The translations under genes and the position numbers were made by a program. The notes below the pieces were generated by a model. That model did not search any database. It was given only the letters and a program-made list of their open reading frames with translations, and was not told where the DNA came from. Below, piece after piece: positions 41,709 through 54,000 of a stretch of DNA of 64,000 nt. The stretch's first letter is position 1; the number at the start of each line of letters is the position of its first letter. The DNA is from Chondrus crispus (taxonomy: Eukaryota > Rhodophyta > Florideophyceae > Gigartinales > Gigartinaceae): NCBI RefSeq assembly GCF_000350225.1, contig NW_005179056.1:62001-126000 (forward strand), read 5' to 3'.

Positions 41709-42733
41709 AGGCGTCGACGATCCTCCCCGTGCCAAGCCTCAATAAACAAGGCACCCCATCGACCGCTTCGGTACGCGCGCAATCGCAGAGCCGAACGGAC
41801 GAAGCGGCAATTTGCTTCTTCAAGAAGCAAAATTACAAGGTGACCACAACGGTCGGACAACGACGCGCGATGATGCGCGCCATCACGCCGGTTCTAGATT
41901 CGGGCGCCGGCCCGAATCTAATCCACCTACGCTGTGTGGCAGAACCTTGGCGCGCTGCCATCCAGTCCGCGCGGAGCCCGCCGCTTATCGACGCTTCGAA
42001 TAGGTCGATGAAGGCCCTCCGCGAGCTCAAGCTGTACGTCCGGATTGGTGAGTTCGTCGCGCGCGTACCGTTCTTGGTCGTCACCAACCTTGCGGTGGAC
42101 TGTATCCTCGGAACCACGTTCCTGGATCGCCACGTGAAGGCGATCCTGCCACCGCAGAGGAAGGTGCTGTTCCATCATGCGCCGTCCGTAGCGCTGACGG
42201 GAGTCACACCCTCGAGGCACGACCGCAAGATGGCCGCGAGGGGACCGTCGCAGCAGCTCCCGCAGGAGGAAAATTCGGCCGACCGGAAGCGAGCGCAGTT
42301 CCCGACGAACGTACCGTCACGGAAAATTCGCGTGGTCAAGGGGGTGACGATACCCCCGATGACCCAAGCGATGGTACGCGTCGCAACACCGGTTGGGGGG
42401 CTTTGCTTCCTGCATAACCACCCCAAAACGGCGCATAAGAATTTATGCCTGATGGCCCAGGGGGTCATGGACCTCCTCCCGGGCGAGCCGTTTACGGTGC
42501 TCGTTAGCAACTTCGGAAGCCGCGCGGCCCACGTCCCCAAGCATACCGTTGTTGGTCTCGCGTTGCCATCCCCCACACACATCCTGACACTTGGCGTGCC
42601 GGTCCCCGGAGGGGCCGACGCTAAGGAAGGGGGAGGGAACAAAAATAATTCCTCGACCGCTACGGAGGAACAGGCGCGACGCGAACAACCAGTTACGGAC
42701 GATAGCAGAAGACAATCCTCCACCGCTACGTAA
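41561..42733 (+). CDS. pro: protease region of gypsy 2
   Basis: A 390-residue frame overlapping the Gag tail. The active site is ITPVLDSGAGPNLIHL at about residue 107, followed by VDCILGTTFLDRHVKA (flap and psi-loop region) and a long acidic, Lys/Thr-rich linker. RT continues in a different frame (from 42591), with the two frames overlapping by about 140 nt, so either an indel or frameshifting links them. Confidence 0.75.
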   Translation: MAKFSCAGSHGHQRGRAARDRPIGRTRVTADGRGARGPWVDGESRGGRVEASTILPVPSLNKQGTPSTASVRAQSQSRTDEAAICFFKKQNYKVTTTVGQRRAMMRAITPVLDSGAGPNLIHLRCVAEPWRAAIQSARSPPLIDASNRSMKALRELKLYVRIGEFVARVPFLVVTNLAVDCILGTTFLDRHVKAILPPQRKVLFHHAPSVALTGVTPSRHDRKMAARGPSQQLPQEENSADRKRAQFPTNVPSRKIRVVKGVTIPPMTQAMVRVATPVGGLCFLHNHPKTAHKNLCLMAQGVMDLLPGEPFTVLVSNFGSRAAHVPKHTVVGLALPSPTHILTLGVPVPGGADAKEGGGNKNNSSTATEEQARREQPVTDDSRRQSSTAT

Positions 42734-45700
42734 GGATATGCGCGTCGCAAAAGAATCCGCTACGGACGAAGGCCGGATTAATTCCCCACCCGCGGAGGAA
42801 TGTGCGCGACGCGAAGAACCGGAAACGGACGACGCCCACAGTGGCAATCCCGCTAACGCGGATGAGCGGACCGATACGGACGCGGAGAAGACCCGCTCGT
42901 GGGAAGAAGACGTCCATATTGGTGCAGAAGACAGTACCGTCCGGTCGGAAATTATGGACATGCTGTCCGAGTTCAAGGACATGTGGTCCGGCCACTTGGG
43001 TAAGATCGATGCTACGAAGCATCGCATCGAGCTGAAGCCCGGTGCGAAGCCGATCTACCAAGCACGCTACCGAGCCGGACCCATCGCGGGCGAGAAGGAG
43101 AAGAAGGAAATCGACCGCATGCTGCGCGCGGGAGTTATCGAACCGACATCGGCCGAGTGGGCGAGCCCCGTGGTCTTCGTCCCTAAAAAGGACGGGACCA
43201 TGCGGTTCTGCGTGGACTATCGCAAGCTTAACGCCGTTACGGTTCGCGACTCCTACCCACTACCGCGCATGGACGAATGTATCAACTCGCTCGGCGATGC
43301 CACTGTCTTTACCACGCTAGACTGTAATAGCGGGTATTAGCAGGTGGAAATCGCCGACGAGGACCGCGATAAAACTACGTTCGCGTCGCATTCGGGCCTC
43401 TACCGCTTCCTACGCATGCCGTTCGGTCTCAAAAACGCGCCCGCGACATTTCAACGAGCGGTCGACATCATCCTGTCCCGCGTGAAATGGGAGACCGCGC
43501 TGGTCTACCTCGATGACGTCATCGTCTACTCGCGAACCGTTACGGAACATATGGCACACGTGCGCGAGGTACTACGGCTTCTACATACCGCGGGCGTGTC
43601 GCTAAAATTGGCGAAGTGCGCGTTTTTCGACACCTCCGTAACCTATTTCGGGCACGTCATTCGTCCGGGACGGTTGGAGGTGGAGCGACGCAACGTCATC
43701 GAAATCGAGCGCGCGCGCGCGCCTACGAACCAAACGGAACTGCGATCCTTTCTCGGGATGTGCAACGTTTACCGACGGTTTGTGCAAGGATTCGCGAAGA
43801 TCGCCGCGCCGCTGAACAAGAAGACCGGCAAGAATCAGCCCTACGAGTTCGAGATCTTAACCGATGCGGAATACGCGGCGTTTGAGGAATTGAAGCGGCG
43901 CCTCGTGTCGCCGCCAATTCTCGCTCTGCCCCGCTACGGACGGAAATATACGCTGGACACCGACGCGTGCGGACACCAAGTGGGTTGCGCCCTTCTACAG
44001 GAGCAACCCGATGGAGGTACTCGACCGATCGGATATTGGAGCCGCGCGTTGACCGATGCGGAGCGCAATTACACGACTACCGAAAAGGAATGCTTGGCCG
44101 TAGTGTGGAGCATCCCCACCCTACGGCCGTACCTATACGGAAGCGCGTTCAACCTCCGCACGGATCACGAGGCCCTACGCTGGGTCCTCAATTTAGCGGA
44201 CAGTTCCGGTCGGCTCGCTCGCTGGCGCCTGCGCTTGGCGGAGTACGACTACGAGGTACAGTACCGCCCAGGCGTCAAGCACCAACTCGCGGACGGCGTA
44301 TCGCGCTTACATACCGATGGAGGAGACACCGAACCGGTCGATGATGAGGTCCCGTGCTTCGCGGTCCAGTACGATGAGGGCAGCGAGGCCCTCCTGGACA
44401 ATGTGCACTGGGACCCGCCGCAAGACCGTCCCGACGGTTGTCACGCGCTCGCGATAACTCCCGAGGAATGCGACGCTGCGTCCATCTCGGTTGAGGAATT
44501 TCTACGAGAACAAGCTGAGGACGCCTTCTGTCGCTTCGCCGCGGAAACCGTCGGGACGACGAACTCGAAGTTCGACATCGACCGTTACGGATTTCTCGTG
44601 AGGACGTCCCCGCTGGACGGAACCCTGCAGGGCGTGGTACCGGCTCGGTTGCGCCCCCAGGTACTGTACCTGGCACACCATCCGAGGTTGGCAGGTCACC
44701 CGGGAGCGACGCGTATGTACTACACCCTTCGCAGGGAGTACTACTGGCCACACATGGCCAGCGACGCGTTTTCGACCGTACGGAATTGCACCTCGTGTGC
44801 TGCGACCCGCGGGACGCTTGTCAAGAACCAAAAGGATCTCAAGCTGTTCCCCACGGCGGGCTCCTTGGAGTTTGTCGCGATGAACCTCCTGGGGCCCCTG
44901 CCCAAGACCGCGCACGGAAACCGACACGTGTTGGTAATTACCGACCGGTTCTCCAAGCTAACGCGCAGTATCCCGCTCCGGACCACAACCGCTTCGGTCG
45001 TCGCAAACGCGTTTTTAGACAACTGGGTCTACGTTTACGGAGCGCCGCGCTACGTACTAACCGAAAATGGCCCCCAGTTCGCTGCGAAATTCTTCGACGC
45101 GGTATGCGCCCTCCTGGGGGTGCGGCATTATCTCACGACAGCCTACCACCCCCAGTCGAATGGGCAGACCGAACGGTTCAATCGCACGCTGGTGCAACGC
45201 CTCCGGCACTACGTGGAGGAGCACCAGCGCGATTGGGACGACTACGTGCAGCCGCTGACCTTCGCGTACAATACGCAGGTCCACCAGTCGACGGAGACGA
45301 CTCCGTTCGACCTGGTGTTAACGCGGCCACCGTCCGGTTTAATTCTCCCCGGTACTGTGCCGCAGGACGCCGGGACCCATCGAGAGGACCCGCGGACCCC
45401 GGTGCAGTACAAGCGCGCCACGCTGCGCAAGCTTCGCGACGCTCTCGACCGCGCTCGGACGAAATTATCCGCATCGCAAAAGCGGTACAAGGACGATTTT
45501 GACAAGAAGGTCCGCTTCCGTCCGGTCGTCGTGGCGGGCGATTTTGTCTACGTTGATCGCACGCCCCGCCCGTTGACAAGCGTCGAGCGACGCACGCGTG
45601 CGCACGGTACGACCGGAACGGACGAGCTCTCTGTCAAACTTCTACCAAAGACAGAGGGGCCGTTTCGCGTGCGCTCCGCTACGGACACCGCGGTCCTCAT

Positions 45701-46007
45701 CGAGCAGGACGGTGTGGAGAACCGCGTGAGCATCGACCGCGTCACGAAAATGCCGCGCGGGCCGGGGGACACTGTCACCTCGGCCATTCCATCCGCATCG
45801 GACGCACAAGCCACAACGCCCCGCGCGGAATACGTCGTTGACCGCATCGTCGGACACCGTATGACCCGCGGCGGCATCGAGTACAAGGTCCGCTGGTACA
45901 GGTACGCCGCTTCTGACGATACCTACGAGCCCTCCGAGGGGCTCCCGCAACCTTTCATCGACAGATATTGGCGTATGCGCCAAGGACGGACAAGCGCGCT
46001 CTCGTAG
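42591..46007 (+). CDS. pol: RT, RNase H, integrase and chromodomain of gypsy 2 (one in-frame TAG)
   Basis: One frame broken only by TAG at 43338-43340, replacing the Trp of the GYWQV motif in RT (TGG to TAG, one base). RT has FVPKKDGTMRFCVDY and catalytic VYLDDVIVY; RNase H has LDTDACGHQVGC and TTEKECLAVVW; integrase has the H2C2 motif (HHPRLAGHPG, CTSC). Two integrase triad positions are changed: VAMNLLGPLP has Asn (44883-44885) for the first Asp, and LTENGPQF has Glu (45063-45065) for the second; QTERFNRTL keeps the Glu. A chromodomain closes the protein (YVVDRIVGHRM, YKVRWYRYAASDDTYEP), ending 177 bp before the antisense gene stop. Confidence 0.85.
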
Positions 46008-46183
46008 CGCTCCTTCCGGCCTCGCAGGGCCGAACCGTCAGGACGACCTCGCTCGCGCGCGTCGTGCACTGCCGCCCGCGCGCGCCAAAAGGAAAAGACA
46101 AGGAACACCGCCAATCGCCTCTGCTTACTGTGGGCGAAGCCCCAAATCGGCTACGCGAAAGGGGGCGACCAACGGGTCGGGGC

Positions 46184-48676
46184 TCAAGAACGACGCGTGC
46201 GCTTAGCCGGCGGAGCTGCCGCGGCATCTTCGGGCGCGGGGCGCGAGGCCCCGACCGTAGCGGCAGGCATCAGCGGCGCCGCGAGACGTTGGCTGACGAC
46301 CGCGAGGATGTCCTGCACGCCGCGGAGCTTCTCGTGATGCTCGACGCGCTCTCGCTCCGCCGCGGTGGAGGCCTCCCGGAGCGCCGCGACGGTCGTCTCC
46401 AACTGCTTGGCTTGGTGCATCCACTCGCGCGCCTGCAGCAGCGCCTGCTGAACCGAAGAAGGAACTGTTGCCCCCTCGAAGGAGCAAGCGTACTGCAGGG
46501 CAGTGAACGCGGCCTCCTCACGGAGGTGCTCCGGGGAAGACCGGCCGGACGGTTGCGGAGCGGGAGGACGCGGCATCGGAACGGGACGATGATCGCCTTC
46601 GGTACCGGTCACCACGCTGATGTGTGGGGGGCTTGAGGTGGGGGCCGAAATTCCCACGACACCGGGGGGTTCCCTTAACCCCTTCGGTGAGTCGCTCTGG
46701 ATCGAGGCCACGCGAGCGGATCCGCCGCGGGCCGGTACCGCGGTCTCGACGACGCTCCTCACCGCACCGGTTCCCGCATCGCGCGGCGGCGCGACATCGG
46801 CATCGGCAAGCAAGCCGCCCGTGTCACCCGCGTCGGCCGTGTCGACTGCGCCGTCCACGTCGACCGCGACGGTGGCGTCCGCTGGACCGGGGGCCGCGCT
46901 GCCACCATCGGCACCGGTCTCGGCCTCGGCTCCGGCGGGCATCAGTAGGGTACACCGCTGATTCCAGCTGAACCACGCGAAGTCCGGCCGGCCGCTCCAA
47001 TCCATACCCTCGGTGAAGGCCAACAGCTGCGTCGCGTACGCCGCGTCAAACGCCGTACCCTCGAGGATCTCCGCGATACCGACCGAGCGGATTAAATCGA
47101 TGAGCACCGCCGAGAGGCGGAAGAGCAGGCCGCGCTCACCGAACGGTTCCTCGCGTCGCGCGATCAGCCGCGGTTCGGGACACTTCGTGAAGAACGGCAG
47201 TCCCTCGCGAGCGGCGTGCAAGAAGCACAGGACGGCCAAGACCGCCCATTCGGAAAGCATGATCGCGTGCACCAAGACGCGCGTTCGCTCCGTTTCCGCG
47301 GATTCCGATCGGCCGAGCGGCAACCAATGCGCCGCCACGCACGCCATGACGCTCGGCGTCGGTACGCACAGGTACTCCGGCGCCTCGAACGTCGACCAGT
47401 TCGGCGGGAGCGCGGGGTACAGGCCGCGCCGCGCGGCGCTGGGCACCGAGAAGAACTCGGTGCAGTGCCACATGTGGAAGAAATCATCCACCCGGCGCCA
47501 GCGCAGCCGACTCTCGCGCGCTGCGTCCCCACCCCACCGCGCTCTGTTCGCAACGCTGTACCAGCTGTCGAAAGGCCGCGGAAAGGCCACCAAGCGGACG
47601 TCGGGCGCGAGGACCTCCTAGCGGCGATACCGACCGAAGAGGTTCAGCAGCGAGATGTGGTACTTTTCCTCGCCCTCGCAGCGGACGTAGAGCAAGTCAC
47701 TGCCCGCCGCGGCCGGCGTCCGACACGGAGCGTGACGCCACCGCGCCTTCCACGCGCCGGCGCGGTTCTCTTGCGCCACGGCACCGCGTCCGGACGGAGT
47801 CTTGATCGCGCGCACCATCGGAATGGCCGCGAACCTCGCCGCGTCCAGCAAGTTCCGCTGAACATACTCCTCGACCGTAAGCGGAGGCTTGCGGCCCGCA
47901 GCGCGTCGGCGTGCGCGCCGGCGGCGGTGGTCCATCGAGGACCCGGGCCACAGCGACCGTACGGAACCGACGCCGCTGCGCAGCCAGCCCGGGGTACTCG
48001 GGGCGGTGAATACCCGCCCCAGCGACGTTGTCGCTCCCCGTCCGGCCGGCGCAAGCGCTACGCTACTCGACGGCGCCGGCGCCGAGTACGGCGCCTCGGA
48101 AGCGGCCCTTGTGAGCGCCGTACCCGCAGCGGGCAGCGGCGACATGGGAGGCGGCGGCAGCTCCACGGGGAGCCCCGGGTCCGCCTCGACCATTCTTGGA
48201 GCCACGCCCGCGAGGGGCAGCGGCGAGGACTGTGTTGCTTGGGCGCCCAGCGGTGGTGAAGCGACCGGTACGGGCGAATCAATTGGCGCTTGCGCGGGCC
48301 CCGCCACTCCAGTGGACGGTTGCAGGCCGTCGCGAAGGCGTCGCCGCGGTTGGAAAGTGGGACCGACCGGCGTCGCTGCCGGAGCCCGAGGCAGGCTCAA
48401 CGGCTGCCTGTACGCGCGCACGGCAGAAGTGTCGCGATGACCGTCCATGGGTTGGTTGAAGAGCTGCTGTAGGGGGATGTCGTCGTCGCTGTCGGAGGAG
48501 GTTTCTGAGTTCGAAGGGGGGTGTTGGGGAAGAATTGGGGGGTCAGTGTGGATCGCGTGGGGAGAAGCGGAAGACGCGCTCTCCGAATCGGATGAACCCG
48601 CGGCGTTATATACCGCCAGCTCGCTGACGAGCCAGGGGGCATGATCGTCCGCACGGAGGGGCTTCTGTTCCCGCAT
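46184..48676 (-). CDS. antisense accessory protein of gypsy 2 (one in-frame TAG)
   Basis: A minus-strand frame, opposite to pol, running from ATG at 48676 to a stop at 46184, about 830 codons with one TAG at 47618-47620. Order of features: acidic Ser-rich N-terminus; Pro-rich region; basic DHRRRRARRRAAGRK tract; the module AWKARWRHAP ... YHISLLNLF shared with gypsy 3; after the TAG, FDSWY and WHCTEFFSVPSAAR; LSEWAVLAVLCFLHAAREGL, which is hydrophobic and could be a buried helix; EILEGTAFD and DWSGRPDF; a low-complexity Ala/Pro/Asp tract; a heptad-like coiled coil (QARE to VSQRL); and a basic end AKRTRRS. Two nuclear-localisation-like clusters suggest a nuclear role. No known family recognised. 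Placement 92 bp from the 3' LTR suggests antisense promoter activity of the LTR. Confidence 0.65.
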
Positions 48677-48754
48677 CGCGCGTGATAGAAGGGGACGTCC
48701 AGAACGGACCCGCGCGCTCGAGTAGAGGGTCGCTACGGGGACGTAGCGAAAGCT

Positions 48755-48767
48755 AAGGGGGGAGGTC
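48755..48767 (+). other. polypurine tract of gypsy 2
   Basis: AAGGGGGGAGGTC directly precedes the 3' LTR start TGTAG at 48768. Plus-strand DNA synthesis would prime here. Confidence 0.7.
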
Positions 48768-49035
48768 TGTAGTATAATGACCGGCGCGAGCGCGCGGAGG
48801 TCATCGGACGGCCGTATACGGTATACACGTGGGCGGTTGTGCCCACGTGTAGCGAGCGCGCGCGCATGCCGAGCGGTCGTAATCTGGCGTACGTGTACAG
48901 TAGTGCACGTGTCGTCCGAGCGGTAGTCTACGCGTGTTACGTGTGCACGTTAGCACACGTGTCGTCCGTGCGGTAGTCTGTAAGCAACACGCGTGTACAG
49001 TAGTGCACACGTGTAGTAGCAGCGTCAGTGCGGTA
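48768..49035 (+). repeat. truncated 3' LTR of gypsy 2
   Basis: Matches 38426-38693 with three substitutions. Interrupted at 49035/49036 by the 5' LTR of copia B. Confidence 0.9.
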
Positions 49036-49439
49036 TGTCGATATCATTCCGGTGCAATTGATCCGGAATGTTGCACAAGATTTGCTCTAAGATTCACTTC
49101 TGTATCTGCAACTAGACTACTGTATCCCCTGCCCTTTCGTTACCTTGAATCGGACAAGGTAACCCACATAGGGCGAGCGCGAAAGGGCGGAAACTGAGAA
49201 CGACGAAAGATCGTGGTTTCTACAGTGCTCCCCGTCTGTGTCAGCAGACGTGGCAGTAAGTTGGAGACAAAGAACCCGGAGCGACATAAAAGAGGAGATA
49301 GGAAAGACATAGGAGAGAGAGAGACATCAGAACCATCAAATAAACTTGTTCACGTATTGAACTACCAGCGCACGGCTCCAGCGAGCTACCTTCTGTCCTG
49401 TGACGGAAGACTTGCGACAAAACCGCATTTTGATCGACA
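49036..49439 (+). repeat. 5' LTR of copia B (404 bp)
   Basis: TG...CA ends; starts inside the gypsy 2 3' LTR. It contains ACATAAAAGAGG as a probable TATA region and AATAAAC further on. Gag starts 26 nt after the LTR, leaving little room for a normal TGG-type PBS. Confidence 0.9.
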
Positions 49440-49465
49440 TTCGCGAATAAAGACAAGTGCACAAA

Positions 49466-50662
49466 ATGAGCAGCAGTGTCCCGGGCGCAAGCCAAGACAA
49501 TGCAGCAAACACCGACTCTAACGCTGCGGCAGAAAGAGTCATGGCAAACGCTGATCGTGTAACTCGCTTCTGGCGTGGTTTGCAACTCTCAAATGGGAGG
49601 CAAACTGGACTACGAAATTTGTTTGTCGGATACGAAGCACAAATGGAACTTGCAGGTTCAGAACTGAAGGAAATTATAACTGAAGAACTGACACCGTCGG
49701 AATTGGCTCATCCCGATATAGTCATTAACCCGGAAATGTACAAGAGACTGCGTGCATTTCTTGAATCCCGAGGGATACAATGCAATTCGACAGAATGTTC
49801 GGGTCGACGCATTCCCCGCAGGGTCATATGCGCTCTTTTTGAAAACGTTGATCGAGAAGGCTGCCTCAGGGCGCTTGCGAGATATGATCCCATCAAGAGA
49901 GGTGAGGACGTGATAATCACACCAAACGTCTCACCACAAAACCACATTGGACGCGAAAATCCTTTTGCCCAGGCGCCTGAACGCCCCCAAAGGAATCAGG
50001 TTCCAACGGATAACCACAAAGGGAAAGTGTCGAAGATTTTTGCTGCCAATTTTCGAAACACATCTGACAAATTTTCGGGAGCTTTAGAGGAGAACTGGCC
50101 TCGATTTCTGATGGCATACCAGCAGGTATCCGAAGAAGCTGGTGCCAATACCGAAGATAAGGTTCAATTCTTGCGTCACATTCTACGCGATGAAGCACTC
50201 GATTTTTACTACGACCAAGTGCTCGGCAAAGCACGAAGCTGGGGTACCGCTATTGCTATACTCAACGACGCATATTCATCAGAATCTAAGATGGATGCAG
50301 TTACGGAGCGCCTACGCTCCCTGACTCTTGCTGACTACGAAACAGACGGCCGTTCAGAACGTCAAGCTCTGAAAGAGCTTACCAAAGATATCGAGAAACT
50401 GTCCCCTATGGCGCACCCACAGTTGAGAAGTGACTTCCACAAGAGGTCTTTTCTAGAAGGCGCTGTACAGAACAGAGAATGGGCACTCATGGTTTCGACG
50501 AACCATGAAGTAATGAACATGCCGTACATACGCTATCGCACCACATTAGAAAAATTCCAAACCAAATGGAGTATCTTCGGAAACAACTCCCAAGCTCGCT
50601 CCAGTTCGAGCTCCCACCGAGCATCCAGATGGAAGATCAACTACGCAGGACCCGCCAAGTAA
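49466..50662 (+). CDS. gag: Gag of copia B (ends at an in-frame TAA)
   Basis: The ATG at 49466 is 26 nt after the LTR. About 398 residues, mostly helical, with the capsid-like stretch FSGALEENWPRFLMAYQQVS to LEKFQTKWSIFGNN. The frame stops at TAA (50660-50662), but the same frame goes on with the nucleocapsid: CFNCEKEGCRVRSC, where Cys replaces the usual His of CCHC (50732-50734), and an acidic tail ending at about 51080. The TAA is either a nonsense mutation or a site where readthrough would add the zinc knuckle. Confidence 0.8.
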   Translation: MSSSVPGASQDNAANTDSNAAAERVMANADRVTRFWRGLQLSNGRQTGLRNLFVGYEAQMELAGSELKEIITEELTPSELAHPDIVINPEMYKRLRAFLESRGIQCNSTECSGRRIPRRVICALFENVDREGCLRALARYDPIKRGEDVIITPNVSPQNHIGRENPFAQAPERPQRNQVPTDNHKGKVSKIFAANFRNTSDKFSGALEENWPRFLMAYQQVSEEAGANTEDKVQFLRHILRDEALDFYYDQVLGKARSWGTAIAILNDAYSSESKMDAVTERLRSLTLADYETDGRSERQALKELTKDIEKLSPMAHPQLRSDFHKRSFLEGAVQNREWALMVSTNHEVMNMPYIRYRTTLEKFQTKWSIFGNNSQARSSSSSHRASRWKINYAGPAK

Positions 50663-51054
50663 GGAAAAAGGCCACAAAGGCCTGGACCAACAAGAAGTAA
50701 GCCGACCTGCTTCAATTGCGAGAAAGAGGGATGTCGTGTCAGGTCCTGTACACAGCCAGTAAATCTAGAGCGTATAGCTCGAAACCTGGCTACTTTCCGT
50801 GCAAACAAGGGTTCTCGTTCTAACTACGTAGAGGCATTCTACGAAGTTGCACAAGTCCTCGTCGCAGCAGGGAGAGAGGGAACCATTTCTTTCACGCGGG
50901 ATTCAGATGCCGAAACGTCAAGCGGCGATAGTTCCAATGGGAACACAGATTCGGAAGATAATAACGCCCACTCAGTGTCGTTTGTTGATGACTCTAAAGC
51001 AGCTATCGGAATACTGGACACTGTCTCTGCATCCGCCGGGGAGGAAGCACTCCA

Positions 51055-54000
51055 GTGGTCGGGCAAAAACGCGCCTTTTTAAGTCGGGACTTACCTTGCC
51101 GACAGGTCCCGTACACTAGGCTGAAGAAAGCACCTGACAAACCATACAACGACGATTTTGCATCCTTTCGGCAAGCAAGTCAAGCCTTTTTTGTACCCCG
51201 CCAGAGAAGAAGTAGAGATTTTCATGTAAAGAGGGAAAGATGGAGGCGATACGCATCTGTACTCAGTATGAATGCCGAGACGAAAGGCAAGAGATACAGA
51301 AAATGGCATTTCGAGGGCGCTTGCTTAGACGGCGGTGCATCGAAGTCTGTTATCGGGAAACGCCAAGCGCAGGCATACTGCCGTATGTTCAAAAAGGAAT
51401 TTCGCCTATGCCCTTGATTGGTGACTTACATTTTCGGAAATGGATCATGTGCAAGCATGGGGAAGCTTGAATTACGCCTACCACTCCCGGATGGGCAATT
51501 TCTTCCCTTGCTTATTGACGTGGTTGATGCCGACATACCCTTTCTCTTGGGACTAGACGTCCTTGACAATGAAAGGCTGGTCGCTGACAATGTCAGCAAC
51601 GTACTGGAGAGCCGACGCGACAAATGGAAACTCCCAATTAAACGCAAGCACGGCCACATGTTTGTGGAATGGGGATAAGAATCCATTCGATTTACCAAAG
51701 CAGAGCTACAAAAGCTCCACCTCCACCTTTTTCATGCCAACGTCCAGAAACTGTACAACTTGCTCAAGCGTGCTCGCCCAGAGGAAGTCACGGCAGACAC
51801 AAGGCGGACGTTGGAAGAGATCGCTGATGCATGCCGAAATTGCCACACCCACAAAGCCGGCCCATATCGCTTCCGTGTGTCAATCCCGGGAGAGGAAGTC
51901 AGATTCAATCATGAAGTTGCGATCGACCTCATGTGGATAAAACGGAATCCCTTATTACACATCGTGGACACTCAGACCAGATTTCAAAATGCTGTGCTTC
52001 TGAAAGGCGAATCCGCCAAAGACGTGTGGGATGCTTTTATCGAGGGCTGGGCTTCTGTGTACATCGGATATCCAAACCGTATACGTGCAGACCAGGGCTC
52101 TATTTTCACGTCAAAATTCTGGAATGGTGTCACATCACTGCATGGAATCGAACTTCAGATATCGGGCGTCGAAAGCCACAACTCTATTGGCGTCGGGGAA
52201 CGATACCATGAGCCTCTCCGCCAAGTCTTTGACAAAGTGTTGACAGACCACCCCACTATCGATCCCGAAATTGGTCTCCGACTCGCTGTGAAAGCTCTCA
52301 ACGACACCACAGGTCCAGATGGAATTGTACCATCACTGCTGGTTTTCGGGTCTCTACCATCTTTCCCCGCAGTCAATATGGATGTGCCAATGCAAAAGGA
52401 ACGCATGGCCGCCCTTCAAACAGCAAGGAAAGAAATGGCTTCCGTCGTTGCCCGCTTACGTGTGCAAGAAGCCCTACGTTCTAAGATACCGCCTTCCACG
52501 CATTTTCTTATCAAACCTGGGGACGCGGTGCATGTCTATCGCGAGGGAAAGTCAGGCTGCAAAAGAACAGGGTCCTGGAAAGGCCCTTTCACTGTCGAGA
52601 AGGTCGCTGGCAAAATTATTACTGTAGAATGGGACGGAAAGCCGAAACAATTCAATATTTCTCAAGTCTTACCCGACTCTGAAGTTAATGGGGAGCATGA
52701 GCTACAAAAACTCGTAAAAGCTTTCGATCAGTTCCGTTCATCCCCACCGCCAGGTATCCTTGTCACTGAAACGCTGTCTTTTGGTGACCCTCGCAGTTAC
52801 ACATCGGAAATGCAAGAGGCCAAACGCAAGGAACTCTCTGGGTTAGCAGAGAGAGGAACATTTGAGATCGTCTGTCGCGAAGACATAGAAAAGGGTGACC
52901 AGCGACCCAACATTATGGGAGGCAGATTTGTACTTTCCATTAAGAATGTTGGCACAGGCGAGGAGACATGTAAGGCACGTTTTGTTGTCCAAGGCCACAC
53001 AGATGCTGAGAAAGAATTGTTGGTGCACAACAGTACGACGTTACAAAAAAGCTCAATTCGATCACTGATCGCTATAGCAGCCATCTCCGGAATGAGACTC
53101 TGGACACAGGATATATCGCAAGCATATTTGCAATCCGCTCGCAAACTTATGCGCGATATATATATCAGACCTTCTAAGGAGTTCAAACTTAACTCCAATC
53201 AGCTCCTTAAACTTCTGAAGCCGCTATATGGACTCTCAGAAAGTGGAGACTACTGGCATGAAACCTTTTTCAAACACTTGCATGAAGACTTTCGTATGAC
53301 TCCAACGGCAGGTGATTTGTCCTTTTTCTTCAAGGTTGTGCGAGGGAAACTACAAGGAATGATTGGGACGCATGTACATGACACTATTAGCGCAGGGACA
53401 GGATTTTTTGCGGATAAATCAAGAATCACAGAGCGACAGTTCGAGTCCAAAGCTAGACAGTATGACTCCTTTATTTTTGCTGGTATCCAAGTGGAGAAGA
53501 CCTGTACTGGATACCTCATGCATCAAGAGAAGTATGCAAAACGTCTCCACGAACTCTCAAAGGATTGCACATTTGCACAGTATCGCTCTATGCGCCAGAA
53601 ACTTGCGTGGATGACTAACACAAGACCTGACATCTGTGCATCAGCCAACTTGGCGTCACAAGTCACAGAAGGGAAATGGACTCGAAAAGATGTGAAAGAC
53701 TTAAACAAAACAATTAATCATGTGCAGTTAACGCCACGTAAGGGACTATTGCAGCAAAAACTTGACAAAGAATCATTATGCATGAAAGTATTTACCGATT
53801 CCTCCTTCGCAAATACACCATCGCTGCATTCTCAACTGGGCTTCATTGTTTTGCTTTGCGACGCAAGTGGAAGGGCCAACATAATTCATTACTGCAGCTA
53901 CAAATCGAAAAGAGTTGTTCGGTCAGTGATGGGTGGTGAATGCTACGCCTTTGCCGATGCGTTTGATTTTGCCTTCAGCTTGAGACATGACATGCAGAAA

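Larger units (their letters stand above)
38426..49035 (+). mobile_element. Ty3/gypsy chromovirus, element 2 (near full length)
   Basis: 5' LTR, gag, protease, RT, RNase H, integrase, chromodomain, antisense accessory gene, PPT and a truncated 3' LTR. The two LTRs differ at 3 of about 268 comparable positions, so insertion is recent. It sits in the integrase of gypsy 4 (left flank GATGC). The 3' LTR is cut at 49035 by copia B, and its remainder and target duplication are not found downstream of copia B. Confidence 0.85.
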
